Shown here: positions 22,530 to 33,859 of the stretch, in pieces | How positions within the stretch are numbered: position 1 is the stretch's first letter | Layout: each line of letters begins with the position of its first letter | Source of the DNA: Cyathus striatus | Lineage: Eukaryota; Basidiomycota; Agaricomycetes; Agaricales; Nidulariaceae | Assembly: GCA_025738555.1 (NCBI GenBank) | Contig: JAOVFP010000009.1 | Coordinates: 1,612,001-1,676,000 of the forward strand | Length of the DNA stretch: 64,000 nt | Direction: 5' to 3' | The notes under the pieces: model-generated | The model's input: the letters and a program-made list of their open reading frames with translations, nothing else | What the model was told of the DNA's origin: nothing | The model's database searches: none | Translations under genes and position numbers: made by a program

Positions 22530-24050
22530 ATAGATAAAATAATGATTAGATTAAAAGATTAGATAAGCGGTGAAATCCTAACAGGAAGAGAGGAATGGAG
22601 TAAGACCAAGTAAGGTCAATAGAGTGAGCAAGAGGATAATCTTAGTCACTATTAAAGTAAGATACAAAAGATGCAAATGATAGAAAAGTATGAGGAGTCA
22701 TATGCAAGTAATCATAAAGGAATGGAATTGGAGGGGGAATGAACTGAAGTATTGGAATGGTATTATAAATGAATGGCTGTTGGAGTGTGAGTGGGAGTTG
22801 GGGAAGAAGTAGGTGAAGTGTATATGGGTACAGGTATTCAGGTATTCCTCATGGCACAATGGGCAGACCTGACTTATCCTTCTACCAAATATTTGTAAAA
22901 TATACATATGATATGACATGTATTAATCTCTACAATATTGCTTTAATATTTAACATATCCTATAGAATAATTGTCCAACCAATATCACATATATATTATA
23001 ACCATTCTGTGGGTGAGAGCATTTAAGAAAGTACTTAATTATTTAGAATATTTAGAAAATATAAAACAGTTACTCAACAGCATAATATCTTGAAAAGTCC
23101 AACTTTAAATGTTTCCAAATTTTTCGTTAATTTATTTTCATTTTTAAGTAGTATTTTGGAAATGTTTCACCGCAAAATATTTTACATGTTCTTCAGAGAA
23201 GTTTCTACAAAATATTCTAATAATGTTTGCTTATCTAAGATGCTGATGGGAACTATCAGATCATCCGGGATGATCCAACTTTGATCCAACCACCATCACA
23301 ACCAACAGTGCATCATCGCGTAGCAACATGTTTGTGTGGGAATGTAGAATCATTTTGTAAGCTGCAACTCGTGATATTATCAGAAGAGCGACGAGATTGT
23401 GATTAAAGTTAGCAATGCAAGTACAAAATGCTAAATTACTCAGAAAAATGTAAATAATGTACAAGTAACTTTGAAGTAAATGTAAATATACAAGAGCAGT
23501 GTGCAGCTGTATTCGTTAATGGGTTCGTTCAGTGCTGAGAAACTCGATAGGCGCTCCATATATCCAATAATAACATTATAATCACTTGAAATCAGTTGGA
23601 CTGCTACTCAAATCTTTCTATGTTCTAATTTCTTTCCTCCAGTTCTAGTGAAGTACGATACGAATTGAAATGAGGGGAAAGTAACCTGAATTCACTGAGT
23701 GTATGTATGCCAGTTTAAGTAGGTAATGAATGCAGTATGTATGAATGTCCCAGCTCCTTCCATTCTATATTTTCATACGTCAAGCAAAAATTTTGAATAA
23801 AAATCAGTGGCTGAATCATGAAAGCTAAGTCATTTAAAATGTTCTAAGAATCAGGACGAATCTTATAGGATGATCTCCATGCATAGGCTGCAAGACTGTA
23901 ATAATTGTCTGGCATTGAAGGGAATGCGACTGATTATTTATTTAGCTGCTGTGATACGCAGGTTAGCAACTATCAGATGATTACTATCAGAAGATCCGAG
24001 TAGTCCCAACATGGAGGCCATGAATCAGATAGGAGTAATGGTGTTGTCGC
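22530..24050. other. No gene recognised
   Basis: AT-rich region with short open frames lacking motifs. It has no identifiable terminal repeats apart from the TCATGTGA...TCACATGA inverted pair near 22510-22530 at its left edge. Confidence 0.45.
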
Positions 24051-24053
24051 CAT

Positions 24054-24450
24054 CTAGGGTAAGTTGTATATTTTGCGTTCCAATGGGCATAGCTGTGACA
24101 ACTGGTATAAGTGTGGAACTGTGTTTGATATATTAAGGCAAGTGCCAATGGACAAATATATGAGACAACCCACGAGTGATCTGTACGGTAGCTTTTCTAG
24201 TTGTGAGCATGTGTTGAAATCAAATGATAATTTATCTGGGCGGCAGAGCTTGAGACCAGGTTCCATGAGCATGCTGACCGAACTCATGTCGATTTGTCCA
24301 AATTGTGATACTATCTTATCTATTAGATTGGTCTGAGAGAGAAATACCTTATGGTTCGGACCATCCCATGTCACCCCTATACCGATGATGTGCTTAATGC
24401 CACCAAGATCAGAGATAACCCACTGCATATCATTCCCACGCACCCGCTCC
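24054..24450 (-). pseudogene. pol: Ty1/copia reverse transcriptase fragment
   Basis: On the minus strand: WVISDLGGIKHIIGIGVTWD, LSQTNLIDKIVSQFG and PYRSLVGCLIYLSIGTCLNI. These are the end of the copia RT and its connection to RNase H. The piece ends abruptly in SQLCPLERK. The catalytic YVDD box lies upstream in intact elements and is not present here. No LTRs can be paired with it; it is a stranded fragment. Confidence 0.8.
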
Positions 24451-24842
24451 ACTGATTGCGGTATCCTGCCCCCGCACCTATTGTTTCTCACACACATCCT
24501 ACCGCAGCAATATAATGCCCTACCATCCATCCCATAGAGTAGTCAATCTGCTCTATCCAATTATTATCATTATTCATCTTTGTTTGGAATGCAATGCTGT
24601 TGATAAACAACTTTGTCGGTGGCAAAATCTTCTACCATTGGCAATGGTATTTTTATTTGACCATTTTCATTATATGCTAACTAATATCTTCTATTCTTGT
24701 AGATGCCCAAGAGGATCCCACCTATTCAACATCCCAAGTACAAAGAAATGTTAGCAACCTATGAATTATGTGTTTAATTTTGCTCCTTTTTGAGCTAACA
24801 TGTACGTAGTGTGGAAACCGTGTCATGATACTAATCGATCAA

Positions 24843-25073
24843 AGATACCACAGAGGTTGTAGACTTGGACCAATATGGAGGTCAGGAATGGTGGACCAAA
24901 TTATTGAACATAAAAAGAATAAATATAAAGTAAGTGATTCATTTCTATTACTAGTACTCAATACTTACACATCAAATCCTGTCAGTACCTCGAATTTGTC
25001 GTCCAGACTGGAAAGCGTACATATCACTCAGTTGGCTGGGATCATATTCGTTACCCTGTGTAGTAAGTACTTT
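24843..25073 (+). pseudogene. 3' end of an orphan gene family (…W-x-x-IRYP end)
   Basis: VVDLDQYGGQEWW is followed, after a frame change, by EHKKNKYK, a 55-60 bp GT-AG intron, and YLEFVVQTGKRTYHSVGWDH IRYPV, then TAG. The ending resembles GKTSRSCRAVNWYNIRYPM at about 49501-49557, so the two are probably remnants of one dispersed gene family, perhaps carried by transposons. Function unknown. Confidence 0.5.
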
Positions 25074-25909
25074 CGTTTTATACTCTCCCAGTCCTCAACT
25101 TCCTATAAGACTTGAAATCATTTTCTTTTGACTTTATATGTCTTTTTGTTGCATGTACTATTATTGTATTATACATTTTCAGCACTTCTTGACTGTATCA
25201 TTAGTACCGTATTTAGTTCTTGTATGCATCGGAAATATTCCTTATCATACCCTCATGAAATATTATGTTGTTGTCTTGGTAGTGTTGGTCTGTAATTCAC
25301 TTTCAAGGCATGAGTATTGATATTATAAGATTCTCAGTCTATAATACATATGTAAGCTTGAATTTGGTGTGAATAGTAATACCTATCACCCTCACAATCA
25401 AAACTCAATTATAATGAATGTGAGCATGAATACATCCATGTTCATGTTCATGCCCAAACCAAACAAACTACTGACTAGAATAATAGCTGAGCTCCTGGCA
25501 ATTTTTAGGGTTTAGAGGACATAAAACCTTTAATGCACAATATCACTTACAGATTAATAAATTCACCATAGTTAAAGCCTGTGCCGTGATTCAGTGTACC
25601 GTACTTAGGTGTCACCATAAACTCAGAATTGGTTCATTTTTCACTATTTTAAAGATAAATCTATTTGATGACTTTTTGCAGCCTCGAAAATCTCTGTTTT
25701 TATTCCCACACTCATCAGACCATAAATCCAACCTCATTCAACCATACTTCTGTTGAGCTTTATGGACCATCTCTCTAACTCTAAGTTCTAACTGAACACC
25801 GCATGTTGGGACAAAAGGTTGAACAATTATATATCACTATATACCCATAATAAATTAATTACTTCAAGTCCTTAATTAGATAACATACTATTAGATTGTG
25901 AAGTACTCA

Positions 25910-27538
25910 CTCTCTGCATGTTTGGGGTCAAGCTTCGCTGGTTTTGTCGGATCAATTTCAAGATGACAGGTAACAGTTCTCGAGGCAAAATGCTTCCCCG
26001 CTTGATGACCAACTAACTCAGTAGCATGGTCTCATAGTGTATGAAGATCCCATGGCTGACCAGCCTCTGTGTCACATTCTGACCAATCCAAAGTGTGACT
26101 TCCTGAGTGGGGTTCAGGGGTTGCTGCTGTTTGCCCACATCCTTGTAACATGTGTGCCTTCCATTTGAACATTGTCAAAGGGTATTCATATTAATATAAA
26201 TTGTTTATAAATGAGCTACAACACAAAATGAAGAGAAAATTCAAGTAATAGTTAACTTACATCATATGCTTTGGCAGCATCTCTCCAGAATTTGTAAGTT
26301 CCATCCCTTTTAGCAGCAATTGCAGCTAGGCAATTGCATGGGTAACCCCTGGGTACCACAGCAGCTACCGGACCCGTACCCGTGCTAACCCATACCCTTG
26401 GTCATGGGTATGGGTTCTCACAGGTATAATGGGTTGCGGGTAACCTGTGGGTTTCTTTACATTTAAATCAATGTACAACCGAAAATATGCTGAATAGAGG
26501 TCGAAAAAATGCATGAAGGTGTGAATTAGTCAATACTATATATATTAGACTCGCTGTATTTTCACTCACTTATCAAGGAGTACTTGAAATTGACTATGTA
26601 GTGAATATTTACATACAGTACATATAGGAGAATAAAATTGAATACACATTTTCATTATCAAGTCTGATCCACAGAGATATAGAGCACGGAACATAGGACA
26701 ATTAGACTGTACATTCCAGTGCTATAATCATGTTGAAATATGAAAGGAACAAGTTTGAATTAGAGGAGCAATACTAATTTATGTGTTCAGGAGAAGATGA
26801 AGGCCAGATCACATATAGAAAAGGAAGCAGACCGCAAAAAAATACGTTTTTAGAGTCGTTCTAACCATGTATTATTGGGGTATTCGTAGCTGCAAAATAG
26901 GAAGAAATTACGACGAATTGAGGGGAAGAGTAGTAACTTATGTGTACAGGAGAAGACACAGAATACATTTCTTATATAAATGGAAGTAGATCGCCAAAAA
27001 ATATGTTTATACCGTCGTTATAATTGTATGAAAATGGGCTATTCATATCTACAATATCAACGGAAAATACAACGAAATGAAGGAGATACATTAGATTTAG
27101 TGATATAAATGTAGGCATGCCACTTTAGTTCAACCCCGCGAGTTGAACAATATGCAGAATTGAGTTGATGGTGTATAAATCAACACAAAATACATTGGAT
27201 TACATTATAGACTCATTATAAAGGTATTAATCTTATGTTAGTCCTTTTTATTCAATATAAAACCTACGGGTACCAATGGGTTATGGGTCTTGGAGATCTG
27301 ACCCGGACCCGTACCTGCTGGTACCAAACCCGTGACCCATGCAGGTATGGCCTACCCATGCTATTGCCTAATTGCAGCTAGGATGATTTTCTCATAATCT
27401 TCATTGTGAAACGCATGACTTTGGCTTCGCAAACTGCCGTTAGCCATAATATCCCAGAGGCTTGAGAGCCTGCCCAAGCGCTTAGTGTCGTATGCAAGTA
27501 TCGACTTTAAACAAGGACATGTGATGTTTGATGCCATC
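25910..27538 (-). pseudogene. Unknown gene next to Tnp2, interrupted by MITE
   Basis: Starts MASNITCPCLKSILAYDT at 27538 and runs open through MANGSLRSQSHAFHNEDYEK and IILAAIAA. It is then interrupted by the MITE at 26328-27370 and resumes in frame with KRDGTYKFWRDAAKAYD. After an intron, a second exon reads AHMLQGCGQTAATPEPHSG ... ASRTVTCHLEIDPTKPAKLD. A TGA at 26034-26032 (HTL-R-DHATE) replaces a plausible Arg. It lies 0.7 kb downstream of the Tnp2 transposase on the same strand, so it may be the accessory gene of that transposon. Not recognised as any known family. Confidence 0.55.
26328..27370. mobile_element. Non-autonomous hAT-type element (1043 bp)
   Basis: Perfect 8-bp duplication ATTGCAGC at 26320-26327 and 27371-27378. 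Ends: TAGGCAATTGCATGGGTA and, reversed, TAGGCAATAGCATGGGTA. Subterminal regions are packed with ACCCGTACCC and TACCCATGG-type words in both orientations, a hAT hallmark. The interior is AT-rich and contains no transposase. Excising it with one duplication restores an open reading frame across the site, so the insertion was into a coding exon. Confidence 0.9.
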
Positions 27539-28225
27539 AAAAAATGATCATTTCATTAAAATTCCGCTCAGCTGTAACACGGCCAGCGTGACGACTTCCA
27601 AAAACATAAACACAGTAAATGGGCTCATACTGACAAAAAAAAGTGGTATTCGTGTTTATTGAAGTAAGGAATAGTTGTAAGTGAAGTTTTGAGAGAAATA
27701 AATGTTGGGAAGGTGATCAAAAATGCCGAACACTAACCCCTGATGAACATTAAGGATTGACAATAGAAATGTAATATATAAGAATTAGGACTGAAAATGA
27801 CAGCATAGTCTTTCTAAATTTTGTATTGTATGGATGTGTCTAAAAAACTATACCAAAATAGGCTTTTATTTGCCTATATTTATTCACAAACAATCTCAAT
27901 TACATTGAGAGTCAACATGAGCGTGATAAGTTAAACTTATATATTTATGCTCAACATGCATAGGTCCTTTCGCATTGAGAGTAAGTTGAAAGTGAACCTG
28001 AATAAACATTAGTACTATATTAATGCTCACGTAAATAGCCACATGTCGCACTCAACCAAGTTTCATGCTCGCAGTCAAATTATAATGAACACAAACTGTG
28101 GATTTCTATGTTCTGTCCAGCTTTCCATACTAAGTAAGCAAATCAGACATTAAATTAAGTAAGAAATCAGTTAAAAAGTCTGCATTTACAACAATCCCAA
28201 CATTTATCTCGCTAACAACTATGAT

Positions 28226-31200
28226 TCATTCTTCCAAATAATGAAGATAAGCAGCAAAGAAAAGTACTAATAATGCATGTGTGCTCACTCTGTTTAATGA
28301 TAATATGACCTTTGCTGGTTTTGAAGTCGCAGGATCGCCATAAGGACATGTAACAACATGGCAAATCACATCCTCTTCAGTGATGACAAAGATATTGTCA
28401 TCAAAATCACTGTATGTCAGCTGAACCTGTAACAATGGATTCAGGCAGTAGGGATCCAGATGTTCATCATCCCGGGAAAGTTCACAATATTTCCTAACAG
28501 TGAGAAAATATTCCGCCTTATTACCTTCACATAACTGCCATTTATGAACAAATATCTTCTCGATTTGCCCAGCAACTGCACAGTTATTAGTTCTGAATAA
28601 TATTTGAGAATTTCCCGCTGACTCTTGCGCTGTACAATACGCAATGCCCTGGCCCCTTAGCCTACGATATAGTTGCATGTAGGGGCTTAAAGGAAATAAA
28701 TCATCAACGCCAGTGGTTCTGTGGTAGGCATATTGAAAACCAGCAGTCTTCCCATTTAGCATCATGAGAAACTCTTCATATTCTCCATCAGAAAGAGTAC
28801 TGACACCCCTGTTCTCATACCACACTGCTTGTTGTATAAGTTCGCCACTTGCCCCAAGTGCAAGAAGATCACTTGTCAATGTTCCCTTCAACTCTGTTCC
28901 AAAATATTGCTGAAAGGCGGGCTTTAGTTGCTCTAGCATGTCTGGGATACCTTCACATGTCATCAAGGCCTTAATATTTCCTCCATGGCAAAAACTTCTT
29001 AAAAATGTCAACTCTAGCTCGCCTAATTATATTGAAGAGCTTTCAGAACATATTTAGTATAATTTAAAGTAACAATGAACCAAATTTGCTATTGGTGTTT
29101 GTTTTTTGAATTATACCGTTGTATCATTCAAATGCAAATGTCCACCAACCATGCACTGGTCCAAAATTTCTCATGCATTCAGCCAGATGTAAGCTGAGGT
29201 GATGATTCGGTTTCAGTTCTTCAGCGGAGAATAGAACTATAAAAGAACTTAAATAGAAATGTAGATGTTTTTCCACAAACTGGATATTTTTCTCCGACAT
29301 CGACCGCATGGTACTCCACCTGATGGCAATGACTAAGTCAATGAAGTCTTTCAACAAATCTTTATGGCGAGGAGATGCTTCCTCTCAGCCCCACAGGCAT
29401 GTGAGAGTAATCACCAGACACACCATACAGAGAGTCCTCCACTGGTCTGTGATTAATTTTCCACCTTTCCTTGTGCCTAATTCCTGAGGGGGCCTGGTAA
29501 GCCAGGAAGGAAAAGTCATGTTCTTAATATCTGTTGTGATCTCCGTGATCACTGCCTGGTCCAAAACTATCGGTCTCTCCCCTGGAAGAGGGAGGTTGTA
29601 GATGGGCGCTGTGTGAGCCATGGGTACCTTGATTTCAATGTTGGGGTTCTCTACATGCTAAGTGATAAAATTAATGAAAATTCGGAAGAAAAGGTAGTCA
29701 GATGTACCCATTTTATGAGTGCTTCTACCAGCTCTTTGCTCAGTGGGTTTGATTTCTTGATGTAAATTGAATTCTTGCGAATGAAGGCAGCTATGTAGGT
29801 CTTTCTATGTTCAAGGATAGCATTTCTTGATAACATCTGTATTCCTCAAAGCACTTTCTCAATTTCTTCCTTTTGTTTCTCAGGGGAATGTGAAAGCATA
29901 TGTTTGTTGGGAGTGACGCTGCTGTCCATCCCCCATGAGACGCGGCAGTGATTCTGTAGAATTCCAAGAAACAGATTATGCATAGAGTCTACCACAGTGT
30001 AGTGTGTTGGATCCCAATATGGGAGGCATAAGAGTTCGGACCACTGTATACCGAATTCTTGCAGCCCAATAAGATGTGTTTCATGATTCGGAGCATCTTG
30101 ATATTTGTGTGCAGCTGCTAGGTGTTCCTCACATGTATGGCGTTCCCAGGTTTTGTAATTTAAATTGCTAATATTGCTTTGAAGCAACTGTCATGACCAT
30201 GCCCCTAGCCTGACTTGGTGGTGGAGTACGAGGGGGTGACTGCGGAGAAGTGAGGGGTGAGTACAAGACGAAAGCGGAGAATGAGAACTCAGGGGGTAGG
30301 ACTTTGGCTTCAGCTTATGTGCTGCACCCCTGGGATTCCTGGTCCTGTATTTCGGAGTAAGGGCAAGCCCTTTGGAGAAGACGAGAGACGAGAAGACGAG
30401 AGATGTAACTCAAGTCAGACTGAAGGGTGAGGATGTAGTTCAATATGAAACTGAGGTCTAAGTACAAATCGAGTACTACTTAAATACTAGAGACTCGGAG
30501 TAAGTAAAGGCCACTGGCCAAGGCCAGCGGAGAAGTACAGTCAGGGTAGGCATACGTAGAATGAAGACTATAACTAATTAAACATAATAAAACATGTCAG
30601 AGAAGTGAACGTGTATGGCGGTGTAAGGTGAAACAGATAGTGGTGCACTTAAGAATGATAAGTGACTCACTATGAGATGTATACTACAACACTGAGGGGA
30701 TAGCTCAGTAGGGCGGAAGAAAGGAAACAAGAGTAATCTATGTACAGTAATCAATATGTAATATTAAGAGCATAATCAAAGTCCGGAGTAACAAAGGGAA
30801 AGGGCAGAGTAAGAGACTAGAGGTTCGGAGGTAGGCGATACGGGATATGACAGCAACTTGCAGAAGGAACAAAAGTGGTGTGCTGTATGAGATACAAATC
30901 CTGAAACTTTCCGCAGAGCAGGAAGGTCAAACACCACTATGAGTAGAGCACATCATACAAGATATGCGTAATGATGTGAGGCTGGCCATTTAAATTGAAT
31001 CCCAGGACTCCATAGCTTTAGCAATGATTCAACTAAAGGACATAGTATGTGATTCATTGCATCGATGTCCAGTTCATTTGGACCCAGAATTATGCCAACC
31101 AGATAGACATTTTTTATCCTATAACATAGGTGGATGGGCAAATTCATACAAACCATATATATTCCGCCAACAGAGCTGTGTTTTCCCACCTGCTTTCGAC

Positions 31201-32855
31201 CGAATGGATTGAACCAGTCAACATTAAGAGTAAAGCTGAGATGTAACTCGCCCTTGGTACTATTGAAAAAAAAAATTCTATCAGGTCCTAAAAATAAGCA
31301 ATAGGCGGCGCCATCGAATACATCTTTTCGGATGGCCAGAGGATCACCTTGAATATTTGGTATATTTTTAACTTATCTATGTATCCTGGCCGTGACAGGA
31401 TTCATGCTATCCAAGACTCCATGGGCTGATATCCATAGGGCATGATTGGCACAGAAGCTGTACCCCAATCCTTTTTCTGCGATATATCAGCCTCGCAAAG
31501 ATCATCCCCAGGAAACGCTTGAAATGTACAAGTTCCAGGGTACATATTTACACCCAGATCTGAGGAATGCAGAGGATATAGTGCATAACATTTAGGACAA
31601 CATGCATACATTATGACATCAGGATTGAGCTTGAATTCATCCATCGCAGTGCATATGTCAATTGGAAAGCTAGAGGCCCCACCTACAATCTTTAAAGGAT
31701 TTCCTTGGGTGGGTTTGAACAATCCAAGCTTCTGCACATATGTAATACAAGAGCTTGCCACAATTACTTGCAAAGCTACGAGAAGGAAATTGCTACCGGG
31801 GCAAGCTAAACCTGATAATAGATGAAGAATAACCGGTGTCACAAGACATGCTAGCAGAGGTCCTGGTATGGCTTCCATATGAGACCAATGTCGGTGAAAG
31901 TGCGCTTTGCTAAAATGAGCTTAAAACATTAAGGTGAAATAAAATAAGTCTCACTGCAATCAATGACTTGAGGAATCTGCAAGTTATCTCCAATTTTCAC
32001 AGAGCACCAGTGCTTCCACACTGTTCATATAGAGTCATTCAAGGTTGCCAGATGATTTTGCATATTTTGTATGATTTTCAACTTCACTGATTCAAGTTTG
32101 ATATCATCTGAATACATTGCTTCTTCACCAAGGGAAGTTATTGTGTTCTCGATCCAGAGCTTATGAAGACTAAACACACGATTTCTCTTAAAAAATATTT
32201 CAGGAATCACATCCTCAGTATTTTCACCATCTTTGTTTTCAAACGTAATATCAGAATAAGTGAATGAATAGCTTTGACACTCGAATTCTTCTTGATAGGT
32301 ACGGATCAGGACAAGTGCGTTGGTGCCTACGTGCTGTTTAGAATAATCTACATACGTGTAGAGAAAGTATCTTACGTCTTTGTTCTAGGGTAGGTAGGAA
32401 ATCACTCCGAGGTACGATCAGTGCGGGTTGGTCTGTACATTGTTTACAATATTAATAAAAATTGTATACATGAAAGACTAGTGCTCACCTCCTTCTGGAG
32501 TGCGAGGTGTATCATTATTTTCCTCCCTTTCGTCGTTCCCAGCAAATCCTTCAACTCCATCTATGTCCATCTGATCATCTCTGATCCGTCTGGTAGAAAA
32601 TAAGGGGTTATCGGCTTCAGCAGGCCTTCCTTGGCCAATTGTTGCGTTCATGACAGCATCACTAAATTCCTCTTGGAATGTCACCTCTAAGTTATTTTTC
32701 TGCCATTTAGCAAAATTCTTTTGATGAATCACCCAAACTCCTCGCTTTAGTATCAATCCTGGCACCCTTTTCTTGGACTCTGTGTCAAACACTGTATGTT
32801 GAGTACAGACATTACATTGGCAAAGTCTCAGTGTGCTAGCATCCAAAGGAGCCAT
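28226..32855 (-). pseudogene. Tnp2 (CACTA-like) transposase, six or more TGA stops
   Basis: Multi-exon transposase of the Tnp2 type. Order on the minus strand: MAPLDAS with a CxC-type Cys region; KLNPDVIMYACCPKCYALYP; FNSTKGELHLSFTLNVDWFNPFG (Asp of NVDxFNPF intact); GKHSSVGGIYMVCMNLP; FDLPALRKVSGF; LPYWDPTHYTVVDSMHNLFLG (second Asp); ITDQWRTLCMVCLVITLT; LKPNHHLSLHL; RNFGPVHGWWTFAFE; GELELTFLRSFCHGGN. The coding frame is collinear from end to end after intron removal. TGA at 32027, 31404, 30955, 29848, 29387 and 29126 (first base, minus) each stand for Arg, most clearly in FAFE-R-YNG. A solo LTR interrupts it at 30189-30852. Otherwise no frameshift was noticed. Confidence 0.88.
30189..30852 (-). 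mobile_element. Solo Ty3/gypsy LTR with perfect 5-bp TSD
   Basis: 664 bp, TGTCA...TGACA, closely matching the LTR at 7336-7998. The target duplication GCAAC is exact (30184-30188 and 30853-30857). Removing the LTR and one duplication rejoins the Tnp2 frame (FCKL-LQSNI). Most differences from the 7.3-kb copy are CG to TG or CA. It formed by recombination between the two LTRs of a former full element. Confidence 0.95.
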
Positions 32856-33420
32856 TGAAATGCAAATGGATGGAATATGCTATCAGCTTGGATTGAATTC
32901 AGGTTGCAGTGATTAGTGACTAGGAAGCAACAGGGGAGAAATTTGGTATTGGGTAAAACCTATTGCCGTTATTGAGGGTTCAATAAAAATGCCAAGAACT
33001 CCAGAGTTGATGTGCAATATTGATGACAAAGATTGGCATATGATAGATATCGACAGAAGTTCGTTAGGGTTGGGTGCATATGGTAAAATAACAGATAACA
33101 TGGGAATTGCATGAACATCAAGAAAGCTCCACGACCTGCCCCGACTGGCTACAGTCTACATATGACCAGACTATTTCAACATTACACTGATATTATCGAC
33201 CTAGAACCTTAAAGAACCATAGTGAAAACAAAACTACATCTCCTGCACTTCTGGATACCAAAACATTTATCTTCAGCATATTTTGTTTGTAGCCATGTGG
33301 GAAGCTGTTTGCACCCTGGGACTCCGGATTTAATAAAACACATGTGCTTCGATGATTATCATAGGCTTGCCTCAGTTAGAAGGCTTGCACCGGTAACTCT
33401 GGTACATCAATATATTTCAA

Positions 33421-33544
33421 TAACCATGCATTTATTGAAACAAGTGCGTGTCTCGTGTGTGTCCCTATGTAACAATAACTATCTTGGATTGTCCACTTGG
33501 TCTCGTTATAGATACAATACATTATTATACAACTGGAATACAGA
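33421..33544. repeat. Dispersed repeat, copy 1
   Basis: About 120 bp shared, same orientation, with 36731-36847. Landmarks are GTGTGTGTCCCTA, GTCCACTTGGTCTC and ATACAACTGGAATACAGAC. The similarity ends quickly on both sides; no terminal repeats were found. Probably a piece of an old interspersed element. Confidence 0.65.
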
Positions 33545-33659
33545 CGAGCAATACATAAGCCATACTTTTACATATCCTTATGCATACCTTACAATTTATT
33601 ATAATCTATATTATAGAGACTTATTGGTCTTTTTTTGATACTTTTTGTGTAAGAATTGC

Positions 33660-33790
33660 ACAAGCCTTACACCCATGCTTTGCTATGGGGCCCTACAAGC
33701 TGGGGGCCTGTTGGCCCCCCTTCTGCTCCACACAGGTGATGGCTTGCTGGAGGGCTGCGCCCCCTAGACCCCCTGCTTCTTCTTCCCAGT
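33660..33790. other. GC-rich island with GGGCC/GGCCC inverted words
   Basis: A conspicuously GC-rich stretch in AT-rich surroundings. It contains GGGGCCCTACAAGC, GGGGGCCTGTTGGCCCCCC and GGGCTGCGCCCCCTAGACCC. The GGGGGCC/GGCCCCCC pair can form a tight hairpin at about 33704-33723. It looks like a small interspersed insert or a structured RNA relic; no coding support. Confidence 0.5.
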
Positions 33791-33859
33791 CTTTAACATA
33801 CTCTATTCTACTGCAATATCTAAATACCCACACAACGGGCAAGACCAGAATAACTTAGT

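Noticed and set aside
22698..22919. His/Ser/Phe-rich minus ORF
   Set aside because: Low-complexity composition, no motif, no neighbouring exon or homologous copy in the window.
25860..33230. CACTA-type terminal repeats around the Tnp2 gene
   Set aside because: Candidate CACTA (27735) and TAGTG (32916) words were found, but the adjoining bases do not pair well and no matching 3-bp duplication is present.
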